This document shows positions 42,031 to 51,508 of a stretch of 64,000 bases of DNA, in pieces (position 1 is the stretch's first letter; every line of letters starts with the position of its first letter). A program made the position numbers and the translations under genes. The notes beneath the pieces were generated by a model. The model had not been told where the DNA came from. It saw only the letters and a list, made by a program, of their open reading frames with translations, and searched no databases. The stretch comes from an uncultured Oscillospiraceae bacterium (GTDB lineage: Bacteria > Bacillota > Clostridia > Oscillospirales > Acutalibacteraceae), in NCBI GenBank assembly GCA_900543215.1, contig UQQR01000001.1, positions 90,128 to 154,127 of the forward strand, in the 5' to 3' direction.

Positions 42031-44103
42031 TTATTTGCCTTTTACTTCATCGGTTTTGTAAATGAACTTTACATTGCCGTCGGCTTCGTCCGAAATTCCG
42101 GCAAACGATTTATAGGATTTTGATACCTCAACCGTAGCCTTAACACGGTCAACAAGATTTTGAAGGTCCTTACCCGCAAGTCCCGTAATCTTGCTTATAC
42201 CCTTTTCGTTAAGTTCCTTAATTCCGGCGGCAAGCTGTTTTGAACCGTCAGCCAACTGCTCAACACCGGGAACCAACTGCTCCGTGCCGGCTTTAAGCTG
42301 TTCGGCGCCGTTCTTAAGCTCCGCCGCGCCCGCGTTGACCTTCGCACTGCCGTCGCTTGCGGATTTAACGCCTGCCGTGTAAGCCAGTATGCCCTGATAG
42401 AACTCATTATAACTGTCAAGACTTGCAACCGCTGTTTCAACCGAGGGTTTAAGCGTTGAAAGCGCAAGCTTTAAGCAAAGAGCGTTTATTTTGGCGTCCG
42501 CAGAGCTGTCGTTCATGGCGGCTAAAACGGTCTGTGCGTCTGTTGCCATTGCAATAGCTGTTGTTACATTGCTTACAGCAGGCTGACCGTTCTGCGATGA
42601 GAGATATAAGCTTATTTTTGCTATCATATCCGCCTGAGACTCGGGTACACCCATTTGTATAAGACCATTAATTAAGGCCTCATTGCGATCTAATGTATCG
42701 TCAGCTAACGCTTTCTCTACCTCGGCGGCATTTATAAGAACAGGCGCAACTTCACCCATTGCCGTTTCAAGGGTCTTGCCTGCCGCAAGCTTTTCGGCAA
42801 GCATTACCTTTACGGCTTTATAATAAAGTTCATCAACATTATTTTCCTTAAGCTTTGCTTCGACGGTGCTGTTTGCGACCGCAATAAGCTCTGCCTTTTG
42901 CGCGTCCGTAGGATTGCTTAAAAGCGAATTGAGTTCTGACTTGTAGTTTTCCTTGGTAAGCGATACCGTAATTCCGTTATCACTAAACTGGGTCGTTACC
43001 GTGGCAAGCAATGTGTCAAATACCTTTGCGGCACCGGCTGTAAGGTCGCCGTTCTTTGAAACCAAGGTATTAAGCCCTGCGTTAAGAGCCGCCGTACCGC
43101 TTGCAAGCTCGTTTGTACCCGAAGCCAGCTTATCGACGCCTGCCGCCAATTCCTTTGATTTTGAAAGCAGAGTGGTAAGTCCGCCGTACAGCTCGGAAGA
43201 ACCGTCAATAAGCTTTGACATACCGCTTGTAAGCTCATTAAGCTGAGCCTGCAAATCATCGGCGGTGTTAAGTTTTGAAGTATCAAACTCATTAAAGAGA
43301 CTGTTTGTGGCAAGCGTTAAGGTTGTTGTGAGGCTGAAGTTTTTAACATCGGCGGTAACCTCAACATAATCGGGTATTTCTATCTTACTGCTGTCAAGAG
43401 CAAGGTTTTCCTTAAGACCCGGAAGCGCAAAGCCGGCAACAACGGTACGGTCGCCGTCATTGATAAGCTTGCCGTTTGAAACCTCGACATTCGTAAATAC
43501 GTCGTTGTCAAGCATAAGACCCGTAAGCATTACAAACGGAACATAAATTTTTTCTGTCTTTCCGTCAACGGTAACCTCGCTGTACTGCTTGTTGACATAA
43601 TCAAATCTGATAGTAGCCTTGCCGCTCTTTCCCGCGATTTCGTCAGCGGAAACAGCCTTACCGTCAAGCTTATAAGAAACCTTAAGGTCAACCGGCAGCT
43701 CCTTGCTTATCGTACCCTGATAATAGATATCCGCGCCGTCTGCGTTCCATACACGCATATTGTCGCTGTCCATTACATAGGATTCGTCGCCCTTGACATT
43801 TTTGATGTCTTTAAGCTCGCTTTTATCTTTTAGATTTTTTTCATTCAGGCTGTTTTTAATCCAGTCGCTTACGATTATTTTCTTAACGGAACCGTCCGCA
43901 TTTGCGATTACATATACGGTTTCGTCCTTGGCAGTCTTTGTATCCTTTGCGGAGGTGCTTTCGGATACCGTTGTTTCGGTATCCTTTACATCATCCTTTT
44001 TCTTTGTAGCGCCGATTGTAGCCGCAGTAACGCTTGTGCCCGCAATAATTCCGGCGGCGCCTACTGCTATAATTTTAAGTAAATCTTTTCTTGCGGTTTT
44101 CAT
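42031..44103 (-). CDS. Heptad-repeat (LxxG) exported protein partnering an MMPL transporter
   Basis: A 690-residue protein with an N-terminal membrane anchor or signal (LLKIIAVGAAGIIAGTSV). A beta-rich domain follows, then two blocks of heptads of the YhgE/ESX-accessory type, such as LSKSKELAAGVDKLASG near residues 300-345 and AEQLKAGTEQLVPGV near 605-640. The two blocks flank a helical region, giving a long antiparallel coiled-coil stalk. It starts at the overlapping stop of the MMPL gene (TAATG), so the proteins are made together. It probably acts as a periplasm-like accessory or stalk for the pump; function is inferred from context. Confidence 0.65.
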   Translation of the reverse strand: MKTARKDLLKIIAVGAAGIIAGTSVTAATIGATKKKDDVKDTETTVSESTSAKDTKTAKDETVYVIANADGSVKKIIVSDWIKNSLNEKNLKDKSELKDIKNVKGDESYVMDSDNMRVWNADGADIYYQGTISKELPVDLKVSYKLDGKAVSADEIAGKSGKATIRFDYVNKQYSEVTVDGKTEKIYVPFVMLTGLMLDNDVFTNVEVSNGKLINDGDRTVVAGFALPGLKENLALDSSKIEIPDYVEVTADVKNFSLTTTLTLATNSLFNEFDTSKLNTADDLQAQLNELTSGMSKLIDGSSELYGGLTTLLSKSKELAAGVDKLASGTNELASGTAALNAGLNTLVSKNGDLTAGAAKVFDTLLATVTTQFSDNGITVSLTKENYKSELNSLLSNPTDAQKAELIAVANSTVEAKLKENNVDELYYKAVKVMLAEKLAAGKTLETAMGEVAPVLINAAEVEKALADDTLDRNEALINGLIQMGVPESQADMIAKISLYLSSQNGQPAVSNVTTAIAMATDAQTVLAAMNDSSADAKINALCLKLALSTLKPSVETAVASLDSYNEFYQGILAYTAGVKSASDGSAKVNAGAAELKNGAEQLKAGTEQLVPGVEQLADGSKQLAAGIKELNEKGISKITGLAGKDLQNLVDRVKATVEVSKSYKSFAGISDEADGNVKFIYKTDEVKGK

Positions 44104-46205
44104 TACTTATTACCTCCGATTGTTTTCTTGGGTTTAAATCCTATGCTCGTTGCGCAAATCACTTTATCAAACAGCATAAACATTGCCGGCAAAATGAAGA
44201 TTACGCACAGCATACTGATTATAGCGCCCCTTGCCATAAGATTGCATATTGAGCTTATAATATCTACATCCGAATAAAGTCCTACACCGAAAGTTGCGGC
44301 AAAGAAGCCGAGCGCGCTTACCGTAATTGACGGTATAGAGGTGTTGAGCGCAATGCTTACGGCATTCTTTTTATCAGCGCCTAAAGAGCGTTCTCTCTTG
44401 TAACGGGTGGTCATAAGTATCGCATAGTCAACCGTAGAACCAAGCTGAATTGTGCTTATACAAATAGGAGCTATAAACGGCATTGAAGTGCCGAGCAAGT
44501 GGCAGAAACCAAGGTTTATGAATATTGCAAGCTCGATTACCGATACCAGAATTATCGGTAATGAAGCGCTCTTGAGTACCAAGAGTATTATTACAAATAT
44601 TGCCGCTATCGAGATAGTATCTACAACCTTGAAGTCGTGGTCGGTAATATCAATCATATCCTTAGTACACGGAGCCTCGCCTATCAGCATTCCCTTGCTG
44701 TCGTACTTCTTAAGTATATCGCTCAAAACAGTAATCTGCTCGTTTACCTCGTCAGATGCCGTTGCATACTCGGAGTTAATAACCATCAGCTTCCAGTTAT
44801 CGCTTTGAAGCGTTGATTTAGCCTCATCGGGTATTACCTCGTCGGGTATTCGGCTTCCGACTACGGACTCAAGTCCCAAAACAAACTTAACGCCGTCTAC
44901 CTTTTCCATTTCACTGCTCATACTGCGTATTGCCTTGCTGTCCGTATCGGCTGAAACAAGAATCATATGAGTAGAACCCACATTGAATTCCTTTTCAAGC
45001 TTTGTGTTCGCAATCGAGCACTCCATATCCTTAGGCAGCGTTTCGGTCATATTGTAGTAGACCTCGCTGTTTGCCTTGCTGTAACACCAGAAAGCAGGTC
45101 CGACTAAGATTAAGAATATTATAAGGAATATCCACGAACGCTTAACAACAAAGCTTGTAAGACGGTTCATAGGCGGTATCAACGCCTTATGCATTGTCTT
45201 TTCAAGCAGCTTGTCGCAAACAAGTATCAATGACGGCAAAACCGTTACGCAGGAAATAAGTCCGAACAGAACGCCCTTTGCCATTACGATTCCCAAATCC
45301 ATACCGAGCGTGTAGCTCATAAAGCAAAGCGCTATAAATCCGGCAACCGTTGTAATGGAGCTTCCGACAACCGAGGAAACCGTCGCCTTGATTGCGTGAG
45401 CCATCGCTCTTTGTTTGTCACCCGAGTAACGCACCTTTTGTTCCTCGTAGCTGTGCCACAGGAATATCGAATAGTCCATTGTAACGGCAAGCTGAAGCAC
45501 GGCGGCAAGCGCCTTTGTAACATATGAAATTTCGCCCATAAAGTAGTTGGAGCCTAAGTTGATAAGTATTGCCGCACCGATATTTGCAAGGAACAGGAAC
45601 GGAATTATCCAGTTATCCATAAATATCATCATGGTAACCGTGCAAAGCAGTACAGCAATGCCTACATAAATCGGTTCCTCACGCTCACATAGGTCCTTAA
45701 GATCCGTAACAACGGCGGACATACCGGTTACATAGCAGTTTTTATCGGCAATCTTTCTTACCTCTTTAATGGCGTCCATTGTCGTGTCAGCCGAGGTAGA
45801 GCTTTTAAAGAAAACCGCTATTATGGTTGAATCGCCCGAGTTAAAGGCATTGTAAATTTCATCCGGCAGCATTTCCTTCGGTACGGATATATCCATAAGG
45901 CTGTCGTACCAAATAGCGCTGTCAACATCGTCAACCTTTTCGATTTTTTCACGCAGCTCAGATACCTGCTTATCCTTCATACCGTCGACGATAATGAAAG
46001 AAAACGCACCCTTTCCGAAATCGTCAAGCAGTATGTTCTGCCCCTTCATTGTTTCAATATCATCAGGCAGGTAAGTAAGCATATCGTAGTTAATTCTGGT
46101 TTTTAACATTCCGAAAACCGACGGCACCATAAGCGCCACGGTAATTATCAGAATTAAAAACCGACATTTTACCACGCCTTTTCCGAATTTTATCATTTTC
46201 CCCAC
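44103..46205 (-). CDS. MMPL/RND family transporter
   Basis: A 700-residue RND-type exporter with twelve predicted helices: one near the N-terminus, then five, an extracytoplasmic domain, one, and five more. Characteristic segments are TMDYSIFLWHSYEEQ and the repeat-half equivalent STVDYAILMTTRYKRER, the SSD-like core. MMPL proteins export lipids or hydrophobic compounds. It follows the DUF308 gene by 5 bases and overlaps the heptad-repeat gene by 1 base, downstream of a TetR gene. Confidence 0.88.
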   Translation of the reverse strand: MGKMIKFGKGVVKCRFLILIITVALMVPSVFGMLKTRINYDMLTYLPDDIETMKGQNILLDDFGKGAFSFIIVDGMKDKQVSELREKIEKVDDVDSAIWYDSLMDISVPKEMLPDEIYNAFNSGDSTIIAVFFKSSTSADTTMDAIKEVRKIADKNCYVTGMSAVVTDLKDLCEREEPIYVGIAVLLCTVTMMIFMDNWIIPFLFLANIGAAILINLGSNYFMGEISYVTKALAAVLQLAVTMDYSIFLWHSYEEQKVRYSGDKQRAMAHAIKATVSSVVGSSITTVAGFIALCFMSYTLGMDLGIVMAKGVLFGLISCVTVLPSLILVCDKLLEKTMHKALIPPMNRLTSFVVKRSWIFLIIFLILVGPAFWCYSKANSEVYYNMTETLPKDMECSIANTKLEKEFNVGSTHMILVSADTDSKAIRSMSSEMEKVDGVKFVLGLESVVGSRIPDEVIPDEAKSTLQSDNWKLMVINSEYATASDEVNEQITVLSDILKKYDSKGMLIGEAPCTKDMIDITDHDFKVVDTISIAAIFVIILLVLKSASLPIILVSVIELAIFINLGFCHLLGTSMPFIAPICISTIQLGSTVDYAILMTTRYKRERSLGADKKNAVSIALNTSIPSITVSALGFFAATFGVGLYSDVDIISSICNLMARGAIISMLCVIFILPAMFMLFDKVICATSIGFKPKKTIGGNK

Positions 46206-46210
46206 TCTTT

Positions 46211-46753
46211 CTATATTTGCTTCAATATTTTAACGGTGTAAAACACATTGAAAAGATTTTGCAGGCCGTCCGTCAGTAAGGATATACCTACAAAAATCAT
46301 CAGTGCGCTGCTGCCGCCGAACGGGTCAACTATAAGCAAAAGCCCGAGAACTGCGCAAATAAGCGAGCCTAAAAGTATAAGCCACCAATTTGACAGACCG
46401 AAACGCTTTGCGTCAACCGCAGTCTGTAATTTAAACACGCCGTCCACAAGGACAAACACACCGATAATTACCGGCATAAAGGTTACCACCCTGCCCGAAC
46501 GCAAAAGCAAAATCAAACCGAATATAAGGGTGAAAACGCCGAGCGCCAAATCAAACTGAAAAGCAAGATTGTAAAGGTCGCGCGAAAAATACCCGAGTAT
46601 TTTCGAAATACCGTAGAATAACGAAATACCACCGATTATTCTGCAAAAAATCAAAGCCGAGGTAAACGGTTTTACAATAATAAATATACCTGCGGCAATA
46701 AGCAATGCCGAGCATATTATATAACACCATTTTGCCTGTTTTGCGGTCTTCAT
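46211..46753 (-). CDS. DUF308 (HdeD-like) membrane protein
   Basis: About 180 residues in six membrane helices arranged as three similar pairs (AAGIFIIVKPF, GVFTLIFGLILLL, AVLGLLLIVDPF), typical of DUF308/HdeD proteins. An ATG at 46771 is in frame, but GGGAGG falls inside those codons and serves the ATG at 46753. It is the first gene of the MMPL export operon. Confidence 0.82.
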   Translation of the reverse strand: MKTAKQAKWCYIICSALLIAAGIFIIVKPFTSALIFCRIIGGISLFYGISKILGYFSRDLYNLAFQFDLALGVFTLIFGLILLLRSGRVVTFMPVIIGVFVLVDGVFKLQTAVDAKRFGLSNWWLILLGSLICAVLGLLLIVDPFGGSSALMIFVGISLLTDGLQNLFNVFYTVKILKQI

Positions 46754-46814
46754 AAATATTCCTCCCTTCATTTTCCGTATTACATTATATAAAAACGGCA
46801 GATAATTTCCATAA

Positions 46815-46852
46815 ACAAAAAAAAGCTTATGCGTAAAATTTACGCATAAGCT
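46815..46852 (-). terminator. Terminator after the TetR gene
   Basis: On the minus strand AGCTTATGCGTAAA and its exact complement pair around a single base and are followed by eight T residues. It separates tetR from the MMPL operon. The near-perfect palindrome could double as an operator. Confidence 0.8.
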
Positions 46853-46877
46853 AAAATGTGTTTAAAAATCAGACAAT

Positions 46878-47447
46878 TCACTTTGTTTGCATAGATTTTT
46901 CCGAATTTGAAAGAGTAAGGCTGATATTGCCGTCAAGCAACACGCCAAGCCGTTCAACAGCGCCGTTCATATCGCCCTTCATACCGGAAGAAAGCCATTC
47001 AAGCACCATTCCCACAAGGGCGTGGGCGTAAAACCGAGCCATAAGTTCAATATCCGATTCGTCGGCGTTAATTCCTTCCGCCTCTTTTTTAATAAAGCTC
47101 AGAATATTGTTATATGTAACCTCGTCGAGATAATCCTCTACCCGTTCACGGCTTATTGATTTATACATATGGCATATTCCGAGCCTGTTTTGCCTTACAA
47201 AATCAACAGCCTTTAAAAAGGCGTCCTGCCACGAATCAAACCCCGATGTATCGCCCAAAATATTCTGTGTTTCTATTTTAAACAGCTCATCAACAAGGGC
47301 GTATATATCTTCAAAATAATAATAAAATGTATTGCGGTTCACTCCGCATCGGGTAACAATATCCTTTACGGTAATTTTATCAAAAGGGCGTTCGCCGATA
47401 AGCTCGATAAACGCGTCGATAATTGCTTTTTTGGTAAACTGAGACAT
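46878..47447 (-). CDS. TetR family regulator of the export module
   Basis: A 189-residue TetR-type repressor: N-terminal helix-turn-helix with ITVKDIVTRCGVNRNTFYYYFEDIYAL and a helical ligand domain resembling the TetR_C_33/DhaS-like group. An ATG at 47459 contains the GAGGTG ribosome site, so the ATG at 47447 is the start. Position directly upstream of DUF308-MMPL-heptad genes suggests that it controls them. Confidence 0.85.
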   Translation of the reverse strand: MSQFTKKAIIDAFIELIGERPFDKITVKDIVTRCGVNRNTFYYYFEDIYALVDELFKIETQNILGDTSGFDSWQDAFLKAVDFVRQNRLGICHMYKSISRERVEDYLDEVTYNNILSFIKKEAEGINADESDIELMARFYAHALVGMVLEWLSSGMKGDMNGAVERLGVLLDGNISLTLSNSEKSMQTK

Positions 47448-47470
47448 AACGCACCTCATTTCCGAAAATG

Positions 47471-47499
47471 ATTATACACCGAAAACGCAAAAAATGCAA
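47471..47499 (-). promoter_or_regulatory. Promoter of the TetR gene
   Basis: On the minus strand TTGCAT (47499-47494), a 17-base spacer and TATAAT (47476-47471), about 24 bases before the ATG. Confidence 0.75.
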
Positions 47500-47511
47500 G
47501 TATAACTCTTT

Positions 47512-48858
47512 TTACTGACCGAACGGGAAATTGAATGTTCCTCCCGAAGAAGACGAATTATCCGAAGAGGTGTTATCCGAATTTATTTCCGTGCTGTAAC
47601 TTGATTCGCCTATGTTTGCCTTTAAAACTGCATCAAAGCTTTTTTCCGCACCGGCTTTTGTAATTACCGTAACCGTAATTTTATCCCCGGCGGAGCAGTT
47701 GTCGATTATATCAAGCACAACATCGTCGTTTGTCACCTCGATGTCATTGATTCTTGTAATAGTGTCGCCCTCGGAGACCTTGCCGTAAAGGTCGCTGTCC
47801 TCCGATACGGACGCCACATAAAGTCCCACATTGTTGTAGCCCGATATTTCCGCGGTAACGGAATTTATTGCCGTATAGGTTATTCCGAGCTTTGCGCGGC
47901 TTACAACCTTGCCGTCCTTTATAAGCTCCGAGCATATTCTTTTCATAGTTTTGGTCGGGATAGCGTAGCCTACGGCGTCATAGACAACACCCGCAAGCTT
48001 TGAGGAGGTTATTCCTATTACCTGACCGTACATATTTACAAGTGCGCCGCCCGAGCTTCCGGGGTTGATGGCGCTGTCGGTCTGAATAAGCTTTGCGGAG
48101 TAGCTTGTTGTGGTTTTTATCCGTCTCGCGACTGAGGATATTATACCCTTTGTTATGCTTGAAGCTTCGGTAGCGTCGGACGGGCGACCTATCGCAACAA
48201 CGCTTTCGCCGTATACGAGCTGTTCGGAATCTCCGAACTCAGCCGCCGCAAAGCCCTTGCCGTCAATCTTCAAAACAGCAAGGTCGCTTATCTTATCACC
48301 GGAAACATACTTTGCGTCGTACTGCTTACCGTCGGATGTGTAAACCTTGAATTTAGGTGCGCCGACCTCGGAGTATATATGGTCGTTTGTTACAATATAA
48401 CCGTCTTCCGAATAGAAAACTCCGCTTGCCTGGGCGCTGTTGCCGGCAGTGTTGTAAACGGTAATTCCCACAACCGAAGCGTTTACCTTATCGTAAACCT
48501 GCGCCGCCGTCATTTCATCTGTATCGGCAGGCTTTGCGGCAAGGTCAATTTTCACATTGCCGCGAATGGTCGAATTGCTCTTACTTTTTCCGAGGAAATA
48601 GCCTGTCGCGGAAGCGCCGGTAAGCAGTATTACCGCCGCCATAACAGCCGCAAAAATCTTAAGACCCTTATTCATAGGCTTATAATCGCCGATAGGATTA
48701 ACGGGAGTATAATTAATGCGGTTATAAACCTGCTCAGGCGGTGTGTTCGGCATTTCCGGCTCCCCGGCGGCAGGCGCGACGTTTGTCGCCTGCTCTTCGT
48801 TTATGGGTTCTGTACCCTCGGTTTCATTATTGTTTTCTTCATTCATAAATTCGTTCAT
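47512..48858 (-). CDS. HtrA/DegP-like membrane serine protease
   Basis: A roughly 448-residue protease. An acidic cytoplasmic tail of about 65 residues precedes one membrane helix (IFAAVMAAVILLTG). A trypsin-like domain with His in TNDHIYS, Asp in ISDLAVLKI and Ser in NPGSSGGALVN follows, then one PDZ domain and an Asn/Ser-rich end. ATG 48870 is possible, but GGAG sits 6 bases before ATG 48858. It is the last gene after a response regulator and histidine kinase, so it is probably part of an envelope stress response. Confidence 0.93.
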   Translation of the reverse strand: MNEFMNEENNNETEGTEPINEEQATNVAPAAGEPEMPNTPPEQVYNRINYTPVNPIGDYKPMNKGLKIFAAVMAAVILLTGASATGYFLGKSKSNSTIRGNVKIDLAAKPADTDEMTAAQVYDKVNASVVGITVYNTAGNSAQASGVFYSEDGYIVTNDHIYSEVGAPKFKVYTSDGKQYDAKYVSGDKISDLAVLKIDGKGFAAAEFGDSEQLVYGESVVAIGRPSDATEASSITKGIISSVARRIKTTTSYSAKLIQTDSAINPGSSGGALVNMYGQVIGITSSKLAGVVYDAVGYAIPTKTMKRICSELIKDGKVVSRAKLGITYTAINSVTAEISGYNNVGLYVASVSEDSDLYGKVSEGDTITRINDIEVTNDDVVLDIIDNCSAGDKITVTVITKAGAEKSFDAVLKANIGESSYSTEINSDNTSSDNSSSSGGTFNFPFGQ

Positions 48859-48877
48859 AGCTTTCTCCATTCTTGCT

Positions 48878-50299
48878 TTATGCTAAAGGAAGTGTAACAC
48901 TGAATTCGGTAAAATCGTTTTCACAGCTTGAAACCGTGACCGTACCGCCGTGCGCCTTTATAATGGTTTTAACGATATAAAGTCCCAGTCCCGTGCTGTT
49001 TTTATTTGCGGAACGCGATTTATCAACCTTATAAAATCTGTCAAACACATACGGCAGTTCGTTTTCCGGTATTCCCTTTCCGGTGTTTCTGATTGTAAAA
49101 ACAATTTTTTTACCGTCGGTCACCGTTTTAAAATCTATGTTTCCGCCCTCGTTTGCAAATTTTATTGAGTTGTCAACAAGGTTGTAAAGAACCTGATGAA
49201 TCAGATCCTTATCTGCGTTAACGGAAATGCTTTGTATTTCATCAAGACCCGTTATTTCAATTTTTTTGCTTTCAATCCGCTGCTCCTGACTTATTACAAT
49301 ATTACAAAGCAGTTCTCTGAAATCGAAAATCTCCGGCTTTAAAACAAACTCGCCTGCTTCAAGCTTCGACATACTGAGCATTGACTGAACAAGCCTTGAA
49401 AGCCTTTTCACCTCTTCGGACACGATACCGAGATAATATTTTTCCTTTTCAGGTTCTATTGTTCCGTCAAGTATGCCGTCGATAAAGCCGCCTATTGTAG
49501 TCATAGGAGTTTTAAGCTCGTGTGATACATTTGCCACAAAGCTCTTACGCATTCCCTCGAGCTGTACTAAAGAGTTTGTCATTTGGTTAAAGGAAACCGC
49601 AAGCTCGCCTATCTCATCATCGCTCGTTACGGGTATTCGCTTTGAAAAATCGCCCTTTGCCATTGCCTTTGAAGCCTCCGACATAAGCTTTAACGGCTTA
49701 GTCAGCTTATATGTCATAAGGTATATCGCAAAAAACATTATGACGATCGGCAAAACAGAGGAAAGCAGATAAAGCTTTGTTACGGTGAACATAAGCTCTC
49801 TTATAGCCGAAACGGGCGCTGTGGAGAAAACCGTTCCTACTTTAACTCCGTCGCTGTTTTTAACGGGTTCTGAAGCAATGTAATGCGGAGTATCGTAAAT
49901 ATCAAGCGTATCAAGCCTGAACGCTTCCTTGCCGCCCACATCAAGCAATTCGCTTTTCGGTATGATATGCTCGGAATGACTGCATTTTCTGTCCTTCATC
50001 CACTCGTCACAGCTGCATATCAGCACGCTGCCGTTCGAATCCGCAAGAAAAATATCAACAGAGGAAACGGAGGAAAGCGCTTCTATCGTTTTAAAAAACG
50101 ATTCGGTTTTTAAATCTCCGCCGCTTAACTGCGACAAATAATCCGTAACCTCAACACTGCATTTGCTGAGTGTTTCATACTTACTCTTTGCGAGATAATT
50201 GTTAAGCACAAAGGAAAGTATCGTCATCATTACCGTAAAGCTGAAAACTATTATAAGCGCGGTAGTGAAAAAATATTTTTTAAAAAGCTTAAGCTTCAT
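48878..50299 (-). CDS. Sensor histidine kinase
   Basis: A 473-residue kinase: N-terminal helix, extracellular sensor of about 130 residues containing two cysteines in ICSCDEW and a DRKCS, second helix near 175, HAMP, HisKA with phospho-acceptor His in NVSHELKTPM, and HATPase with NLVDNSIKFA and GLGLYIVK. It lies 4 bases after the response regulator gene and 20 bases before the HtrA gene. Confidence 0.95.
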   Translation of the reverse strand: MKLKLFKKYFFTTALIIVFSFTVMMTILSFVLNNYLAKSKYETLSKCSVEVTDYLSQLSGGDLKTESFFKTIEALSSVSSVDIFLADSNGSVLICSCDEWMKDRKCSHSEHIIPKSELLDVGGKEAFRLDTLDIYDTPHYIASEPVKNSDGVKVGTVFSTAPVSAIRELMFTVTKLYLLSSVLPIVIMFFAIYLMTYKLTKPLKLMSEASKAMAKGDFSKRIPVTSDDEIGELAVSFNQMTNSLVQLEGMRKSFVANVSHELKTPMTTIGGFIDGILDGTIEPEKEKYYLGIVSEEVKRLSRLVQSMLSMSKLEAGEFVLKPEIFDFRELLCNIVISQEQRIESKKIEITGLDEIQSISVNADKDLIHQVLYNLVDNSIKFANEGGNIDFKTVTDGKKIVFTIRNTGKGIPENELPYVFDRFYKVDKSRSANKNSTGLGLYIVKTIIKAHGGTVTVSSCENDFTEFSVTLPLA

Positions 50300-50303
50300 A
50301 AGC

Positions 50304-50990
50304 TCACTTTACCTCGAATTTGTAGCCTACGCCCCAAACGGTCTTAAGCGACCATTGGTCCGAAACATTTTCAAGCTTTTCCCGAAGTCTCTTTACATGA
50401 ACATCAACCGTTCTTGAGTCGCCGTAATAATCAAATCCCCATACCTCGTCAAGAAGCTGGTCTCTGGTGTAAACACGGTTCGGATTGCTTGCAAGGTGGT
50501 ATATAAGCTCAAGCTCCTTAGGCGGAGTATCAATCTTAACACCGTTTACCTCAAGCTCGTAATTTGTAAGATTGATGCGAAGCTTATCGTATTTTACCTC
50601 TTGAATCTGCGATGCCTTTTCACTGTCGTGACTGCGGCGCAAAACTGCCTTAATACGCGCTATTACCTCTTTAGTGTCAAACGGCTTACTTATATAATCG
50701 TCGGCGCCGAGCTCAAGACCCAGTATTTTATCAAAGGTCTCGCCCTTTGCGGTAAGCATAATAATCGGCACTTCGGACGATTTTCTGATTTCACGGCAGA
50801 CCTGCCAGCCGTCAAGCTTCGGAAGCATAATATCAAGCAGTATAAGGTCGGGAGAATATTTTGAAGCGTATTCAACTGCCTGTTCGCCGTCGTTTGCTAC
50901 TATTGTTTCAAAGCCGTCCTTTTGAAGATACAGCCTTAAAAGCTCGCATATGTTTTCATCATCATCTACTATAAGTATTTTATACTGCAT
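50304..50990 (-). CDS. OmpR/PhoB-type response regulator
   Basis: A 228-residue regulator with receiver domain (LIVDDDENI, phospho-Asp in LILLDIMLP, Lys in DDYISKPF) and a winged-helix DNA-binding domain (RVYTRDQLLDEVWG, RTVDVHVKRLREK). A TTG at 51014 is in frame, but GGGGATGA is correctly spaced for the ATG at 50990. It is the first gene of the regulator-kinase-protease operon. Confidence 0.95.
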   Translation of the reverse strand: MQYKILIVDDDENICELLRLYLQKDGFETIVANDGEQAVEYASKYSPDLILLDIMLPKLDGWQVCREIRKSSEVPIIMLTAKGETFDKILGLELGADDYISKPFDTKEVIARIKAVLRRSHDSEKASQIQEVKYDKLRINLTNYELEVNGVKIDTPPKELELIYHLASNPNRVYTRDQLLDEVWGFDYYGDSRTVDVHVKRLREKLENVSDQWSLKTVWGVGYKFEVK

Positions 50991-51150
50991 AAGGTCATCC
51001 CCCTGTTTGTCCAATATAATATGATAATAATATAATAATATTACAGGAATATGAATAATTGTAACATTTTTTACCGTAAAAGCCTTTTAAGCTGTAAAAT
51101 TTCGGTTGCTTCGGCAATAGCCTTGCTAAAGAAATGTAGGTGAATTAATC

Positions 51151-51179
51151 TTGAAATTCGAAACCGAAAGGCATATTAT
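51151..51179 (+). promoter_or_regulatory. Promoter of the small gene at 51212
   Basis: TTGAAA (51151-51156), a 17-base spacer and TATTAT (51174-51179), about 32 bases before the ATG. Confidence 0.55.
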
Positions 51180-51211
51180 AATTAAAAATACAAACTACAA
51201 AGGAAAATAAT

Positions 51212-51460
51212 ATGAAAGAAATCAATAATGTTGAAGTTATTGCGGAAAAAGAAAAATACGCAAAATACGGCGTGCATAAGGGTATGCAGGGGTGGATATG
51301 CGACGACAGAAATATAAACGGATGTTGGCTTGTCAACTTTCCGCAATGCGGCGAAAAAGCAGATATTGCCGAAATACCCGTAAAGGAAGAAGATTTAAAA
51401 CTGATTGATATAATGCACGCAAAAATAAACGAAGAGATTGCGGATAAATACAAGGAATGA
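51212..51460 (+). CDS. Small soluble protein of unknown function
   Basis: An 82-residue protein with YAKYGVHKGMQGWICDDR and GCWLVNFPQCG, suggesting a small beta-barrel (SH3-like) fold, then a helical end. AAAGGA precedes the ATG and a strong terminator follows, so it is a real one-gene unit. The family is not recognised. Short beta-barrel proteins with this GxxG pattern occur among polymorphic toxin immunity proteins, but no toxin lies nearby. Confidence 0.7.
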   Translation: MKEINNVEVIAEKEKYAKYGVHKGMQGWICDDRNINGCWLVNFPQCGEKADIAEIPVKEEDLKLIDIMHAKINEEIADKYKE

Positions 51461-51474
51461 AATTCTTATTATAT

Positions 51475-51508
51475 GTAACGGGTGATACTTTTTCACCCGT
51501 TATTTTTT
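51475..51508 (+). terminator. Terminator after the small gene at 51212
   Basis: TAACGGGTG and CACCCGTTA form a 9-bp stem, followed by TTTTTT. It lies between convergent genes. Confidence 0.88.
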
